A stretch of 64,000 nucleotides of DNA. Origin: Clusia tigrina (lineage: Eukaryota; Arthropoda; Insecta; Diptera; Clusiidae). Position 1 is the first letter of the stretch. Each line of letters opens with the position of its first letter. The notes beneath the pieces were generated by a model. The model worked only from the letters and a program-made list of their open reading frames with translations. It searched no databases and was not told where the DNA came from. The position numbers were made by a program, and so were the translations under genes. Shown here piece after piece: positions 47,015 to 60,346 of the stretch. The DNA lies in NCBI GenBank assembly GCA_920105625.2, contig OV050032.1:107802542-107866541 (forward strand). Direction: 5' to 3'.

Positions 47015-50000
47015 AGTTAGGGCCATTTGAAGTTTTATCAGTGTTTGATTTGGGACTCAAGGGTAGCATAGCTTTGAGCGATGGCCTAAATTGACAAGAG
47101 GCTGGAGTACTTCATTGTTACAAAATTTCAATGTTTTATGACGCTCCAGTAAAAAGTTACAAGCATTTGTATGTTGCAAACTTTGATAGGTGTAGGACGT
47201 ACCGTAAAGAAGTTAGGGCCCTTTGAAGTTTTATCAGTGTTTGATTTGGGACTCTAGGGTAGCATAGCTTTGAGCGATGGCTTAAATGGACAAGAGGCTC
47301 GGGTACGTTATTGTTACAAAATTTGAAGGTTTTATGACGCTCCAGTAAAAAGTTACAAGCATTTGTATGTTGCAAACTTTGATAGGTGTAGGACGTACCG
47401 TAAAGAAGTTAGGGGCGTTTGAAGTTTTATCAGTGTTTTATTTGGGACTCAAGGGTAGCATAGCTTTGAGCGATGGCCTAAATTGACAAGAGGCTCGAGT
47501 ACTTTATTGTTACAAAATTTCAATGTTTTATGACGCTCCAGTAAAAAGTTACAAGCATTTGTATGTTGCAAACTTTGATTGGTGTAGGACGTACCGTAAA
47601 GAAGTTAGGGCCATTTGAAGTTTTATCAGTGTTTGATTTGGGACTCAAGGGTAGCATAGCTTTGAGCGATGGCTTAAATTGACAAGAGACTCGAGTACTT
47701 CATTGTTACAAAATTTCAAGGTTTTATGACGCTCCAGTAAAAAGTTACAATTATTTGTATGTTGCAAACTTTGATAGGTGTAGGACGTACCGTAAAGAAG
47801 TTAGGGGCGTTTGAAGTTGTATCAGTGTTTGATTTGGGACTCTAGGGTAGCATAGCTTTGAGCGATAGCTTAAATTGACAAGATGCTCGAGTACTTTATT
47901 GTTACAAAATTTCAAGGTTTTATGACGCTCCAGTAAAAAGATACAAGCATTTGTATGTTGCAAACTTTGATAGGTGTAGTACGTACCGTAAAGAAGTTAG
48001 GGCCATTTGAAGTTTTATCAGTGTTTGATTTGCGACTCAAGGGTAGCATAGCTTTGAGCGATGGCTTAAATTGACAAGAGGCTCGAGTACTTCATTGTTA
48101 TAAAATTTCAAGGTTTTATGACGCTCCAGTAAAAAGTTAGAAGCATTTGTATGTTGCAAACTTTGATAAGTGTAGGACGTACCGTAAAGAAGTTAGGGGC
48201 GTTTGAAGTTTTATGAGTGTTTGATTTGGGACTCAAGGGTAGCATAGCTTTAAGCGATGGCCTAAATTGACGAGAGGCTCGAGTACTTTATTGTTACAAA
48301 ATTTCAATGTTTTATGACGCTCCAGTAAAAAGGTACAAGCATTTGTATGTTGCAAACTTTGATAGGTGTAGGACGTACCGTAAAGAAGTTAGGGCCATTT
48401 GAAGTTTTATCAGTGTTTGATTTGGTACTCAAGGGTACCATAACTTTGAGCGATGGCTTAAATTGAAAAGAGGCTCGAGTACTTCATTGTTACAAAATTT
48501 CAAGGTTTTATGACGCTCCATTAAAAAGTTACAAGCATTTGTATGTGGCAAACTTTGATAGGTGTAGGACGTATCGTAAAGAAGTTAGGGGCGTTTGAAG
48601 TTTTATCAGTGTTTGATTTGGGACTCAAGGGTAGCATAGCTTTGAGCGATGGCCTAAATTGACAAGAGGCTTGAGTACTTTATTGTTACAAAATTTCAAG
48701 GTTTTATGACGCTCCAGTAAAAAGTTACAAGCATTTGTATGTTGCAAACTTTGATTGGTGTAGGACGTACCGTATATAAGTTAGGGCCATTTGAAGTTTT
48801 ATCAGTGTTTGATTTGGGACTCAAGGGTAGCATAGCTTTGAGCGATGGCCTAAATTGACAAGAGGCTCGAGTACTTTATTGTTACAAAATTTCAAGGTTT
48901 TATGACGCTCCAGTAAAAAGTTACAAGCATTTGTATGTTGCAAACTTTGATTGGTGTAGGACGTACCGTATATAAGTTAGGGCCATTTGAAGTTTTATCA
49001 GTGTTTGATTTGGGACTCAAGGGGAGCATAGCTTTGAGCGATGGCCTAAATTGACAAGAGGCTCGAGTACTTTATTGTTACAAAATTTCAAACTTTGATT
49101 GGTGTAGGACGTACCGTAAAGAAGTTAGGGCCATTTGAAGTTTTATCAGTGTTTGATTTGGGACTCAAGGGTAGCATAGCTTTGAGCGATGGCCTAAATT
49201 GACAAGAGGCTCGAGTACTTTATTGTTACAAAATTTCAAGGTTTTATGACGCTCCAGTAAAAAGTTACAAGCATTTGTATGTTTCAAACTTTGATAGGTG
49301 TAGGACGTTCCGTAAAGAAGTTAGGGCCCTTTGAAGTTTTATCAGTGTTTGATTTGGGACTCTAGGGTAGCATAGCTTTGAGCGATGGCTTAAATGGACA
49401 AGAGGCTCGGTTATTTTATTGGTACAAAATTTCAAGGTTTTATGACGCTCCAGTAAAAGGTTACAAGCATTTGTATGTTGCAAACTTTGATAGGTGTAGG
49501 ACGTACCGTAAAGAAGTTAGGGGCGTTTGAAGTTTTATCAGTGTTTTATTTGGGACTCAAGGGTAGCATAGCTTTGAGCGATGGCCTAAATTGACAAGAG
49601 GCTCGAGTACTTTATTGTTACAAAATTTCAATGTTTTATGACGCTCCAGTAAAAAGTTATAAGCATTTGTATGTTGCAAACTTTGATTGGTGTAGGACGT
49701 ACCGTAAAGAAGTTAGGGCCATTTGAAGTTTTATCAGTGTTTGATTTGGGACTCAAGGGTAGCATAGCTTTGAGCGATAGCTTAAATTGACAAGAGGCTC
49801 GAGTACTTTATTTTTACAAAATTTCAAGGTTTTATGACGCTCCAGTAAAAAGATACAAGCATTTGTATGTTGCAAACTTTGATAGTTGTAGGGCGTACCG
49901 TAAAGAAGTTAGGGCCATTTGAAGTTTTATCAGTGTTTGATTTGCGACTCAAGGGTAGCATAGCTTTGAGCGATGGCCTAAATTGACAAGAAGCTCGAGT

Positions 50001-50670
50001 ACTTTATTGTTACAAAATTTCAAGGTTTTATGACGCTCCAGTAAAAAGTTACAAGCATTTGTATGTTGCAAACTTTGATAGGTGTAGGACGTACCGTAAA
50101 GAAGTTAGGGCCATTTGAAGTTTTATCAGTGTTTGATTTGGGACTTAAGGGTAGCATAGCTTTGAGCGATAGCTTAAATTGACAAGAGGCTCGAGTACTT
50201 TATTGTTACAAAATTTCAAGGTTTTATAACGCTCCAGTAAAAAGTTACAAGCATTTGTCTGTTGCAAACTTTGATAGGTGTAGGACGTACCGTAAAGAAG
50301 TTAAGGCCATTTGAAGTTTTATCAGTGTTTGATTTGGGACTCAAGAGTAGCATAGCGTTGAGCGATGGCCTAAATTGACAAGAGGCTCGAATACTTCATT
50401 GTTACAAAATTTCAATGTTTTATGACGCTCCAGTAAAAAGTTACAAGCATTTGTATGTTGCAAACTTTGATAGGTGTAGGACGTACCGTAAAGAAGTTAG
50501 GGCCATTTGAAGTTGTATCAGTGTTTGATTTGGGACTCTAGGGTAGCATAGCTTTGAGCGATGGCTTAAATTGACAAGAGGCTCGGGTACTTTATTGTTA
50601 CAAAATTTCAAGGTTTTATGACGCTCCAGTAAAAAGTTACAAGCATTTGTAAGTTGCAAACTGTGATAGG
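47015..50670 (+). repeat. 3.6-kb block B; recurs at 60,347-64,000
   Basis: This recurs 13,332 bp downstream: 69 monomers minus four 48-bp deletions. Markers are GGCTGGAGTAC near 47,101, GGGTACGTTATTG with AATTTGAAGG near 47,302-47,330, ACAATTATTTG near 47,748, GACAAGATGCTCG near 47,877, GTAGTACGTACC near 47,977, ATTGTTATAAAATTTC near 48,094, GGGTACCATAAC near 48,433, GTACGTATCG-type change near 48,570, CAGTAAAAGGTTAC near 49,453, ATTTTTACAAAATTTC near 49,809, GTTGTAGGGCG near 49,885, and GTAAGTTGCAAACTGTG near 50,650. I saw roughly a dozen substitutions in 3.6 kb. The left limit is near 47,010, where GTATAGAAG stands against GTAAAGAAG. Confidence 0.88.
49091..49092. other. 48-bp deletion junction
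   Basis: Block B copy. Partners are at 58,355 (offset 9,264) and 62,423 (offset 13,332). Confidence 0.93.
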
Positions 50671-51959
50671 TGTAGGACGTACCGTAAAGAAGTTTGGGGC
50701 GTTTGAAGTTTTATCAGTGTTTTATTTGGGACTCAAGGGTAGCATAGCTTTGAGCGATGGCTTAAATTGACAAGAGAATCGAGTACTTCATTGTTACAAA
50801 ATTTCAAGGTTTTATGACGCTCCAGTAAAAAGTTACAAGCATTTGTATGTTGCAAACTTTGATAGGTGTAGGACGTACCGTATAGAAGTTAGGGCCATTT
50901 GAAGTTTTATCAGTGTTTGATTTGGTACTCTAGGGTAGCATAGCTTTGAGCGATGGCCTAAATTGACCAGAAGCTCGAGTACTTTATTGTTACAAAATTT
51001 CAAGGTTTTATGACGCTCCAGTAAAAAGTTACAAGCATTTGTATGTTGCAAACTTTGATAGGTGTAGGACGTACCGTAAAGAAGTTAGGGCCATTTGAAG
51101 TATTATCAGTGTTTGATTTGGGACTCAAGGGTAGCATAGCTTCGAGCGATAGCTTAAATTGACAAGAGGCTCGAGTACTTCATTGTTACAAAATTTCAAT
51201 GTTTTATGACGCTCCAGTAAAAAGTTACAAGCATTTGTATGTTTCAAACTTTGATAGATGTAGGACGTACCGTAAAGAAGTTAGGGCCCTTTGAAGTTTT
51301 ATCAGTGTTTGATTTGGGACTCTAGGGTAGCATAGCTTTGAGCGATGGCTTAAATGGACAAGAGGCTCGGGTATTTTATTGGTACAAAATTTCAAGGTTT
51401 TATGACGCTCCAGTAAAAAGTTACAAGCATTTGTATGTTGCAAACTTTGATAGGTGTAGGACGTACCGTAAAGAAGTTAGGGGCGTTTGAAGTTTTATCA
51501 GTGTTTTATTTGGGACTCAAGGGTAGCATAGCTTTGAGCGATGGCCTAAATTGACAAGAGGCTCGAGTACTTTATTGTTACAAAATTTCAATGTTTTATG
51601 ACGCTCCAGTAAAAAGTTACAAGCATTTGTATGTTGCAAACTTTGATTGGTGTAGGACGTACCGTAAAGAAGTTAGGGCCATTTGAAGTTTTATCAGTGT
51701 TTGATTTGGGACTCAAGGGTAGCATAGCTTTGAGCGATAGCTTAAATTGACAAGAGGCTCGAGTGCTTTATTGTTACAAAATTTCAAGGTTTTATGACGC
51801 TCCAGTAAAAAGATACAAGCATTTGTATGTTGCAAACTTTGATAGTTGTAGGGCGTACCGTAAAGAAGTTAGGGCCATTTGGAGTTTTATCAGTGTTTGA
51901 TTTGCGACTCAAGGGTAGCATAGCTTTGAGGGATGGCCTAAATTGACAAGAAGCTCGAG

Positions 51960-53145
51960 TACTTTATTGTTACAAAATTTCAAGGTTTTATGACGCTCCA
52001 GTAAAAAGGTACAAGCATTTGTATGTTGCAAACTTTGATAGGTGTAGGACGTACCGTAAAGAAGTTAGGGCCATTTGAAGTTTAATCAGTGTTTGATTTG
52101 GGACTCAAGGGTAGCATAGCTTTGAGCGATAGCTTAAATTGACAAGAGGCTCGAGTACTTTATTGTTACAAAATTTCAAGGTTTTATGACGCTCCAGTAA
52201 AAAGTTACAAGCATTTGTCTGTTGCAAACTTTGATAGGTGTAGGACGTACCGTAAAGAAGTTAGGGCCATTTGAAGTTTTATCAGTGTTTGATTTGGGAC
52301 TCAAGGGTAGCATAGCGTTGAGCGATGGCCTAAATTGACAAGAGGCTCGAGTACTTCATTGTTACAAAATTTCAATGTTTTATGACGCTCCAGTAAAAAG
52401 TTACAAGCATTTGTATGTTGCAAACTTTGCTAGGTGTAGGACGTACCGTAAAGAAGTTAGGGCCATTTGAAGTTTTATCAGTGTTTGATTTGGGACTCTA
52501 GGGTAGCATAGCTTTGAGCGATGGCTTAAATTGACAAGAGGCTCGGGTACTTTATTGTTACAAAATTTCAAGGTTTTATGACGCTCCAGTAAAAAGTTAC
52601 ACGCATTTGTATGTTGCAAACTGTGATAGGTGTAGGACGTACCGTAAAGAAGTTAGGGGCGTTTGAAGTTTTATCAGTGTTTTATTTGGGACTCAAGGGT
52701 AGCATAGCTTTGAGCGATGGCCTAAATTGACAAGAGGCTCGAGTACTTTATTGTTACAAAATTTCAATGTTTTATGACGCTCCAGTAAAAAGTTACAAGC
52801 ATTTGTATGTTGCAAACTTTGATTGGTGTAGGACGTACCGTAAATAAGTTAGGGCCATTTGAAGTTTTATCAGTGTTTGATTTGGGACTCAAGGGTAGCA
52901 TAGCTTTGAGCGATTGCTTAAATTGACAAGAGACTCGAGTACTTCATTGTTACAAAATTTCAAGGTTTTATGACGCTCCAGGAAAAAGATACAAGCATTT
53001 GTATGTTGCAAACTTTGATAGGTGTAGGACGTACCGTAAAGAAGTTAGGGCCATTTGAAGTTTTATCAGTGTTTGATTTGCGTCTCAAGGGTAGCATAGC
53101 TTTGAGCGATGGCTTAAATTGACAAGAAGCTCGAGAACTTTATTG
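51960..53145 (+). repeat. 6-monomer higher-order unit (1,176 bp), copy 1
   Basis: Six full-length monomers repeat at an offset of exactly 1,176 bp. Markers are AAAAAGGTACAAGC near 52,004, GAAGTTTAATCAG near 52,078, TTTGTCTGTTGC near 52,213, AGCATAGCGTTGAG near 52,311, GTTACACGC near 52,597, AACTGTGATAGG near 52,619, GTAAATAAG near 52,842, GCGATTGCTTAAATTG near 52,910, CCAGGAAAAAGATAC near 52,979 and GATTTGCGTCTC near 53,080. The partner follows directly. Confidence 0.87.
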
Positions 53146-54300
53146 TTACAAAATTTCAAGGTTTTATGACGCTCCAGTAAAAAGGTACAAGCATTTGTAT
53201 GTTGCAAACTTTGATAGGTGTAGGACGTACCGTAAAGAAGTTAGGGCCATTTGAAGTTTAATCAGTGTTTGATTTGGGACTCAAGGGTAGCATAGCTTTG
53301 AGCGATAGCTTAAATTGACAAGAGGCTCGAGTACTTTATTGTTACAAAATTTCAAGGTTTTATGACGCTCCAGTAAAAAGTTACAAGCATTTGTCTGTTG
53401 CAAACTTTGATAGGTGTAGGACGTACCGTAAAGAAGTTAAGGCCATTTGAAGTTTTATCAGTGTTTGATTTGGGACTCAAGGGTAGCATAGCGTTGAGCG
53501 ATGGCCTAAATTGACAAGAGGCTCGAGTACTTCATTGTTACAAAATTTCAATGTTTTATGACGCTCCAGTAAAAAGTTACAAGCATTTGTATGTTGCAAA
53601 CTTTGTTAGGTGTAGGACGTACCGTAAAGAAGTTAGGGCCATTTGAAGTTTTATCAGTGTTTGATTTGGGACTCTAGGGTAGCATAGCTTTGAGCGATGG
53701 CTTAAATTGACAAGAGGCTCGGGTACTTTATTGTTACAAAATTTCAAGGTTTTATGACGCTCCAGTAAAAAGTTACACGCATTTGTATGTTGCAAACTGT
53801 GATAGGTGTAGGACGTACCGTAAAGAAGTTAGGGGCGTTTGAAGTTTTATCAGTGTTTTATTTGGGACTCAAGGGTAGCATAGCTTTGAGCGATGGCCTA
53901 AATTGACAAGAGGCTCGAGTACTTTATTGTTACAAAATTTCAATGTTTTATGACGCTCCAGTAAAAAGTTACAAGCATTTGTATGTTGCAAACTTTGATT
54001 GGTGTAGCACGTACCGTAAATAAGTTAGGGCCATTTGAAGTTTTATCAGTGTTTGATTTGGGACTCAAGGGTAGCATAGCTTTGAGCGATTGCTTAAATT
54101 GACAAGAGACTCGAGTACTTCATTGTTACAAAATTTCAAGGTTTTATGACGCTCCAGGAAAAAGATACAAGCATTTGTATGTTGCAAACTTTGATACGTG
54201 TAGGACGTACCGTAAAGAAGTTAGGGCCATTTGAAGTTTTATCAGTGTTTGATTTGCGTCTCAAGGGTAGCATAGCTTTGAGCGATGGCTTAAATTGACA
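53146..54300 (+). repeat. 6-monomer higher-order unit (1,176 bp), copy 2
   Basis: This is the tandem partner at offset 1,176 bp. Differences from copy 1 are few: GTTAAGGCC near 53,436, TTTGTTAGGTG near 53,602 (TTTGCTAGGTG in copy 1), GTGTAGCACG near 54,003 and GATACGTGTAGG near 54,192. It fades near 54,300 (GACATGAGGC). The markers AGCATAGCGTTGAG and AACTGTGATAGG also occur at 50.35-50.67, 59.6-59.93 and 63.68-64.0 kb, so this unit is a local expansion of part of block B. Confidence 0.86.
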
Positions 54301-55706
54301 TGAGGCTCGAGTTCTTCATTGTTACAAAATTTCAAGGTTTTATGACGCTCCAGTAAAAAGTTACAAGCATGTGTATGTTGCAAACTTTGATAGGTGTAGG
54401 ACGTACCGTAAAGAAGTTAGGGCCATTTGAAGTCTTATCAGTGTTTGATTTGGGACTCAAGGGTAGCATAGCTTTGAGCGATTGCTTAAATTGACAAGAG
54501 ACTCGAGTACTTCATTGTTACAAAATTTCAAGGTTTTATGACGCTCCAGTAAAAAGTTACAAGCATTTGTATGTTGCAAACTTTGATAGGTGTAGGACGT
54601 ACCGTAAAGAAGTTAGGGGCGTTTGAAGTTTTATCAGTGTTTGATTTGGGACTCTAGGGTAGCATAGCTTTGAGCGATGGCCTAAATTGACAAGAGGCTC
54701 GAGTACTTTATTGTTACAAAATTTCAATGTTTTATGACGCTCCAGTAAAAAGTTACAAGTATTTGTATGTTGCAAACTTTGATAGGTATAGGACGTACCG
54801 TAAGGAAGTTAGGGCCATTTGAAGTTTTATCAGTGTTTGATTTGGGAGTCTAGGGTAGCATGGCTTTGAGCGATGACCTAAATTGACAAGAGGCGCGAGT
54901 ACTTTATTGTTACAAAATTTCAATGTTTTATGACGCTCCAGTAAAAAGTTACAAGCATTTGTATGTTGCAAACTTTGATTGGTGTAGGACGTACCGTGAA
55001 GAAGTTAGGGCCATTTGAAGTTTTATCAGTGTTTGATTTGGGACTCAAGGGTAGCATAGCTTTGAGCGATGGCTTAAATTGACAAGAGACTCGAGTACTT
55101 CATTGTTACAAAATTTCAAGGTTTTATGACGCTCCAGTAAAAAGTTACAATTATTTGTATGTTGCAAACTTTGATAGGTGTAGGACGTACCGTAAAGAAG
55201 TTAGGGGCGTTTGAAGTTTTATCAGTGTTTGATTTGGTACTCTAGGGTAGCATAGCTTTGAGCGATGGCCTAAATTGACAAGAAGCTCGAGTACTTTATT
55301 GTTACAAAATTTCAAGGTTTTATGACGCTCCAGTAAAAAGTTACAAGCATTTGTATGTTGCAAACTTTGATTGGTGTAGGACGTACCGTATATAAGTTAG
55401 GGCCATTTGAAGTTTTATCAGTGTTTGATTTGGGACTCAAGGGGAGCATAGCTTTGAGCGATGGCCTAAATTGACAAGAGGCTCGAGTACTTTATTGTTA
55501 CAAAATTTCAAGGTTTTATGACGCTCCAGTAAAAAGTTACAAGCATTTGTATGTTGCAAACTTTGATTGGTGTAGGACGTACCGTATATAAGTTAGGGCC
55601 ATTTGAAGTTTTATCAGTGTTTGATTTGGGACTCAAGGGGAGCATAGCTTTGAGCGATGGCCTAAATTGACAAGAGGCTCGAGTACTTTATTGTTACAAA
55701 ATTTCA

Positions 55707-55708
55707 AA
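55707..55708. other. 48-bp deletion junction
   Basis: Second A-block copy of 43,756, exactly 11,951 bp downstream. Confidence 0.93.
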
Positions 55709-57814
55709 CTTTGATTGGTGTAGGACGTACCGTAAAGAAGTTAGGGCCATTTGAAGTTTTATCAGTGTTTGATTTGGGACTCAAGGGTAGCATAGCTTTG
55801 AGCGATGGCTTAAATTGACAAGAGAATCGAGTACTTCATTGTTACAAAATTTCAAGGTTTTATGACGCTCCAGTAAAAAGTTACAAGCATTTGTATGTTG
55901 CAAACTTTGATAGGTGTAGGACGTACCGTAAAGAAGTTAGGGCCATTTGAAGTTTTATCAGTGTTTGATTTGCGACTCAAGGGTAGCACAGCTTTGAGCG
56001 ATGGCTTAAATAGACAAGAGGCTCGAGTACTTCATTGTTACAAAATTTCAAGGTTTTATGACGCTCCAGTAACAAGTTACAAGCATTTGTATGTTGCAAA
56101 CTTTGATAGGTGTAGGACGTACCGTAAAGAAGTTAGGGGCGTTTGAAGTTTTATCAGTGTTTGATTTGGGACTCAAGGGTAGCATAGCTCTAAGCGATGG
56201 CTTAAATTGACAAGAGGCTCGGGTACTTTATTGTTACAAAATTTCAAGGTTTTATGACGCTCCAGTAAAAAGTTACAAGCATTTGTATGTTGCAAACTTT
56301 GATAGGTGTAGGACGTACCGTATAGAAGTTAGGGCCATTTGAAGTTTTATCAGTGTTTGATTTGGGACTCTAGGGTAGCATAGCTTTGAGCGATGGCCTA
56401 AATTGACAAGAAGTTCGAGTACTTTATTGTTACAAAATTTCAAGGTTTTATGACGCTCCAGTAAAAAGTTACAACCATTTGTATGTTGCAAACTTTGATA
56501 GGTGTAGGACGTACCGTAAAGAAGTTAGGGCCATTTGAAGTATTATCAGTGTTTGATTTGGGACTCAAGGGTAGCATAGCTTCGAGCGAAAGCTTAAATT
56601 GACAAGAGGCTCGAGTACTTTATTGTTACAAAATTTCAAGGTTTTATGACGCTCCAGTAAAAAGTTACAAGCATTTGTCTGTTGCAAACTTTGATAGGTG
56701 TAGGACGTACCGTAAAGAAGTTAGGGCCATTTGAAGTTTTATCAGTGTTTGATTTGGGACTCAAGGGTAGCATAGCTTTGAGCGATGGCCTAAATTGACA
56801 AGAGGCTCGAGTACTTCATTGTTACAAAATTTCAATGTTTTATGACGCTCCAGTAAAAAGTTACAAGCATTTGTATGTTTCAAACTTTGATAGGTGTAGG
56901 ACGTACCGTAAAGAAGTTAGGGCCCTTTGAAGTTTTATCAGTGTTTGATTTGGGACTCTAGGGTAGCATAGCTTTGAGCGATGGCTTAAATGGACAAGAG
57001 GCAAGGGTATTTTATTAGTACAAAATTTCAAGGTTTTATGACGCTCCAGTAAAAAGTTACAAGCATTTGTATGTTGCAAACTTTGATAGGTGTAGGACGT
57101 ACCGTAAAGAAGTTAGGGGCGTTTGAAGTTTTATCAGTGTTTTATTTGGGACTCAAGGGTAGCATAGCTTTGAGCGATGGCCTAAATTGACAAGAGGCTC
57201 GAGTACTTTATTGTTACAAAATTTCAATGTTTTATGACGCTCCAGTAAAAAGTTACAAGCATTTGTATGTTGCAAACTTTGCTTGGTGTAGGACGTACCG
57301 TAAAGAAGTTAGGGCCATTTGAAGTTTTATCAGTGTTTGATTTGGGACTCAAGGGTAGCATAGCTTTGAGCGATAGCTTAAATTGACAAGAGGCTCGAGT
57401 ACTTTATTGTTACAAAATTTCAAGGTTTTATGACGCTCCAGTAAAAAGATACAAGCATTTGTATGTTGCAAACTTTGATAGGTGTTGGACGTACCGTAAA
57501 GAAGTTAGGGGCGTTTGAAGTTTTATCAGTGTTTTATTTGGGACTCAAGGGTAGCATAGCTTTGAGCGATGGCCTAAATTGACAAGAGGCTCGAGTACTT
57601 TATTGTTACAAAATTTCAATGTTTTATGACGCTCCAGTAAAAAGTTACAAGCATTTGTATGTTGCAAACTTTGATTGGTGTAGGACGTACCGTAAAGAAG
57701 TTAGGGCCATTTGAAGTTTTATCAGTGTTTGATTTGCGACTCAAGGGTAGCACAGCTTTGAGCGATGGCCTAAATTGACAAGAGGCTCGAGTACTTTATT
57801 GTTACAAAATTTCA

Positions 57815-57816
57815 AA
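57815..57816. other. 48-bp deletion junction
   Basis: Second A-block copy of 45,864, exactly 11,951 bp downstream. Confidence 0.93.
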
Positions 57817-58329
57817 CTTTGATTGGTGTAGGACGTACCGTAAAGAAGTTAGGGCCATTTGAAGTTTTATCAGTGTTTGATTTGGGACTCAAGGGTAGCA
57901 TAGCTTTGAGCGATGGCTTAAATTGACAAGAGAATCGAGTACTTCATTGTTACAAAATTTCAAGGTTTTATGACGCTCCAGTAAAAAGTTACAAGCATTT
58001 GTATGTTGCAAACTTTGATTGGTGTAGGACGTACCGTATATAAGTTAGGGCCATTTGAAGTTTTATCAGTGTTTGATTTGGGACTCAAGGGTAGCATAGC
58101 TTTGAGCGATGGCCTAAATTGACAAGAGGCTCGAGTACTTTATTGTTACAAAATTTCAAGGTTTTATGACGCTCCAGTAAAAAGTTACAAGCATTTGTAT
58201 GTTGCAAACTTTGATTGGTGTAGGACGTACCGTAAAGAAGTTAGGGCCATTTGAAGTTTTATCAGTGTTTGATTTGGGACTCTAGGGTAGCATAGCTTTG
58301 AGCGATGGCCTAAATTGACAAGAGGCTCG

Positions 58330-60185
58330 AGTACTTTATTGTTACAAAATTTCAAACTTTGATTGGTGTAGGACGTACCGTAAAGAAGTTAGGGCCATTT
58401 GAAGTTTTATCAGTGTTTGATTTGGGACTCAAGGGTAGCATAGCTTTGAGCGATGGCCTAAATTGACAAGAGGCTCGAGTACTTCATTGTTACAAAATTT
58501 CAAGGTTTTATGACGCTCCAGTAAAAAGTTACAAGCATTTGTATGTTTCAAACTTTGATAGGTGTAGGACGTACCGTAAAGAAGTTAGGGCCCTTTGAAG
58601 TTTTATCAGTGTTTGATTTGGGACTCTAGGGTAGCATAGCTTTGAGCGATGGCTTAAATGGACAAGAGGCTCGGGTATTTTATTGGTACAAAATTTCAAG
58701 GTTTTATGACGCTCCAGTAAAAGGTTACAAGCATTTGTATGTTGCAAACTTTGATAGGTGTAGGACGTACCGTAAAGAAGTTAGGGGCGTTTGAAGTTTT
58801 ATCAGTGTTTTATTTGGGACTCAAGGGTAGCATAGCTTTGAGCGATGGCCTAAATTGACAAGAGGCTCGAGTACTTTATTGTTACAAAATTTCAATCTTT
58901 TATGACGCTCCAGTAAAAAGTTATAAGCATTTGTATGTTGCAAACTTTGATTGGTGTAGGACGTACCGTAAAGAAGTTAGGGCCATTTGAAGTTTTATCA
59001 GTGTTTGATTTGGGACTCAAGGGTAGCATAGCTTTGAGCGATAGCTTAAATTGACAAGAGGCTCGAGTACTTTATTTTTACAAAATTTCAAGGTTTTATG
59101 ACGCTCCAGTAAAAAGATACAAGCATTTGTATGTTGCAAACTTTGATAGTTGTAGGGCGTACCGTAAAGAAGTTAGGGCCATTTGAAGTTTTATCAGTGT
59201 TTGATTTGCGACTCAAGGGTAGCATAGCTTTGAGCGATGGCCTAAATTGACAAGAAGCTCGAGTACTTTATTGTTACAAAATTTCAAGGTTTTATGACGC
59301 TCCAGTAAAAAGTTACAAGCATTTGTATGTTGCAAACTTTGATAGGTGTAGGACGTACCGTAAAGAAGTTAGGGCCATTTGAAGTTTTATCAGTGTTTGA
59401 TTTGGGACTTAAGGGTAGCATAGCTTTGAGCGATAGCTTAAATTGACAAGAGGCTCGAGTACTTTATTGTTACAAAATTTCAAGGTTTTATGACGCTCCA
59501 GTAAAAAGTTACAAGCATTTGTCTGTTGCAAACTTTGATAGGTGTAGGACGTACCGTAAAGAAGTTAAGGCCATTTGAAGTTTTATCAGTGTTTGATTTG
59601 GGACTCAAGAGTAGCATAGCGTTGAGCGATGGCCTAAATTGACAAGAGGCTCGAATACTTCATTGTTACAAAATTTCAATGTTTTATGACGCTCCAGTAA
59701 AAAGTTACAAGCATTTGTATGTTGCAAACTTTGATAGGTGTAGGACGTACCGTAAAGAAGTTAGGGCCATTTGAAGTTTTATCAGTGTTTGATTTGGGAC
59801 TCTAGGGTAGCATAGCTTTGAGCGATGGCTTAAATTGACAAGAGGCTCGGGTACTTTATTGTTACAAAATTTCAAGGTTTTATGACGCTCCAGTAAAAAG
59901 TTACAAGCATTTGTAAGTTGCAAACTGTGATAGGTGTAGGACGTACCGTAAAGAAGTTTGGGGCGTTTGAAGTTTTATCAGTGTTTTATTTGGGACTCAA
60001 GGGTAGCATAGCTTTGAGCGATGGCTTAAATTGACAAGAGAATCGAGTACTTCATTGTTACAAAATTTCAAGGTTTTATGACGCTCCAGTAAAAAGTTAC
60101 AAGCATTTGTATGTTGCAAACTTTGATAGGTGTAGGACGTACCGTATAGAAGTTAGGGCCATTTGAAGTTTTATCAGTGTTTGAT
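58330..60185 (+). repeat. Partial extra copy of block B
   Basis: This stretch matches 49,066-50,920 at offset 9,264 bp and, over its first 1.6 kb, 62,398-64,000 at offset 4,068 bp. Markers are the 48-bp deletion at 58,355, GTATGTTTCAAAC near 58,544, GGTATTTTATTGGTAC near 58,673, CAGTAAAAGGTTAC near 58,715, ATTTTTACAAAATTTC near 59,073, GTTGTAGGGCG near 59,149, GGGACTTAAGGG near 59,405, AAGAGTAGC near 59,607 and GTAAGTTGC near 59,914. CAATCTTTTATG near 58,893 is private. It makes the distance between the two B blocks 1,381 bp greater than that between the two A blocks. Confidence 0.86.
58355..58356. other. 48-bp deletion junction
   Basis: Start of the partial extra B copy. Unlike its partners, the monomer before it reads GGGACTCTAGGG in place of AAGGGGAGC, so a breakpoint of that duplication lies just upstream. 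Confidence 0.93.
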
Positions 60186-60346
60186 TTGGGACTCAAGGGT
60201 AGCATAGCTTTGAGCGATAGCTTAAATTGACAAGAGGCTCGAGTACTTTATTGTTACAAAATTTCAAGGTTTTATGACGCTCCAGTAAAAAGTTACAAGC
60301 ATTTGTCTGTTGCAAACTTTGATAGGTGTAGGACGTACCGTAAAGA

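Larger units (their letters stand above)
54911..58211 (+). repeat. 3.3-kb block A, second copy
   Basis: This is the partner of 42,960-46,260 at offset 11,951 bp, with the same ordered markers (GTACCGTGAAGAAG near 54,993, ACAATTATTTG near 55,148, AGCTCTAAGCG near 56,187, ACAACCATTTG near 56,472, GCGAAAGCTTAAATTG near 56,586, GGTGTTGGACG near 57,483). Private changes include AAGTTCGAG near 56,411, GGCAAGGGTATT near 57,000 and TTTGCTTGGTG near 57,280. Past about 58,211 the two copies separate, and this one lacks the palindrome found after the first copy. Confidence 0.87.
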
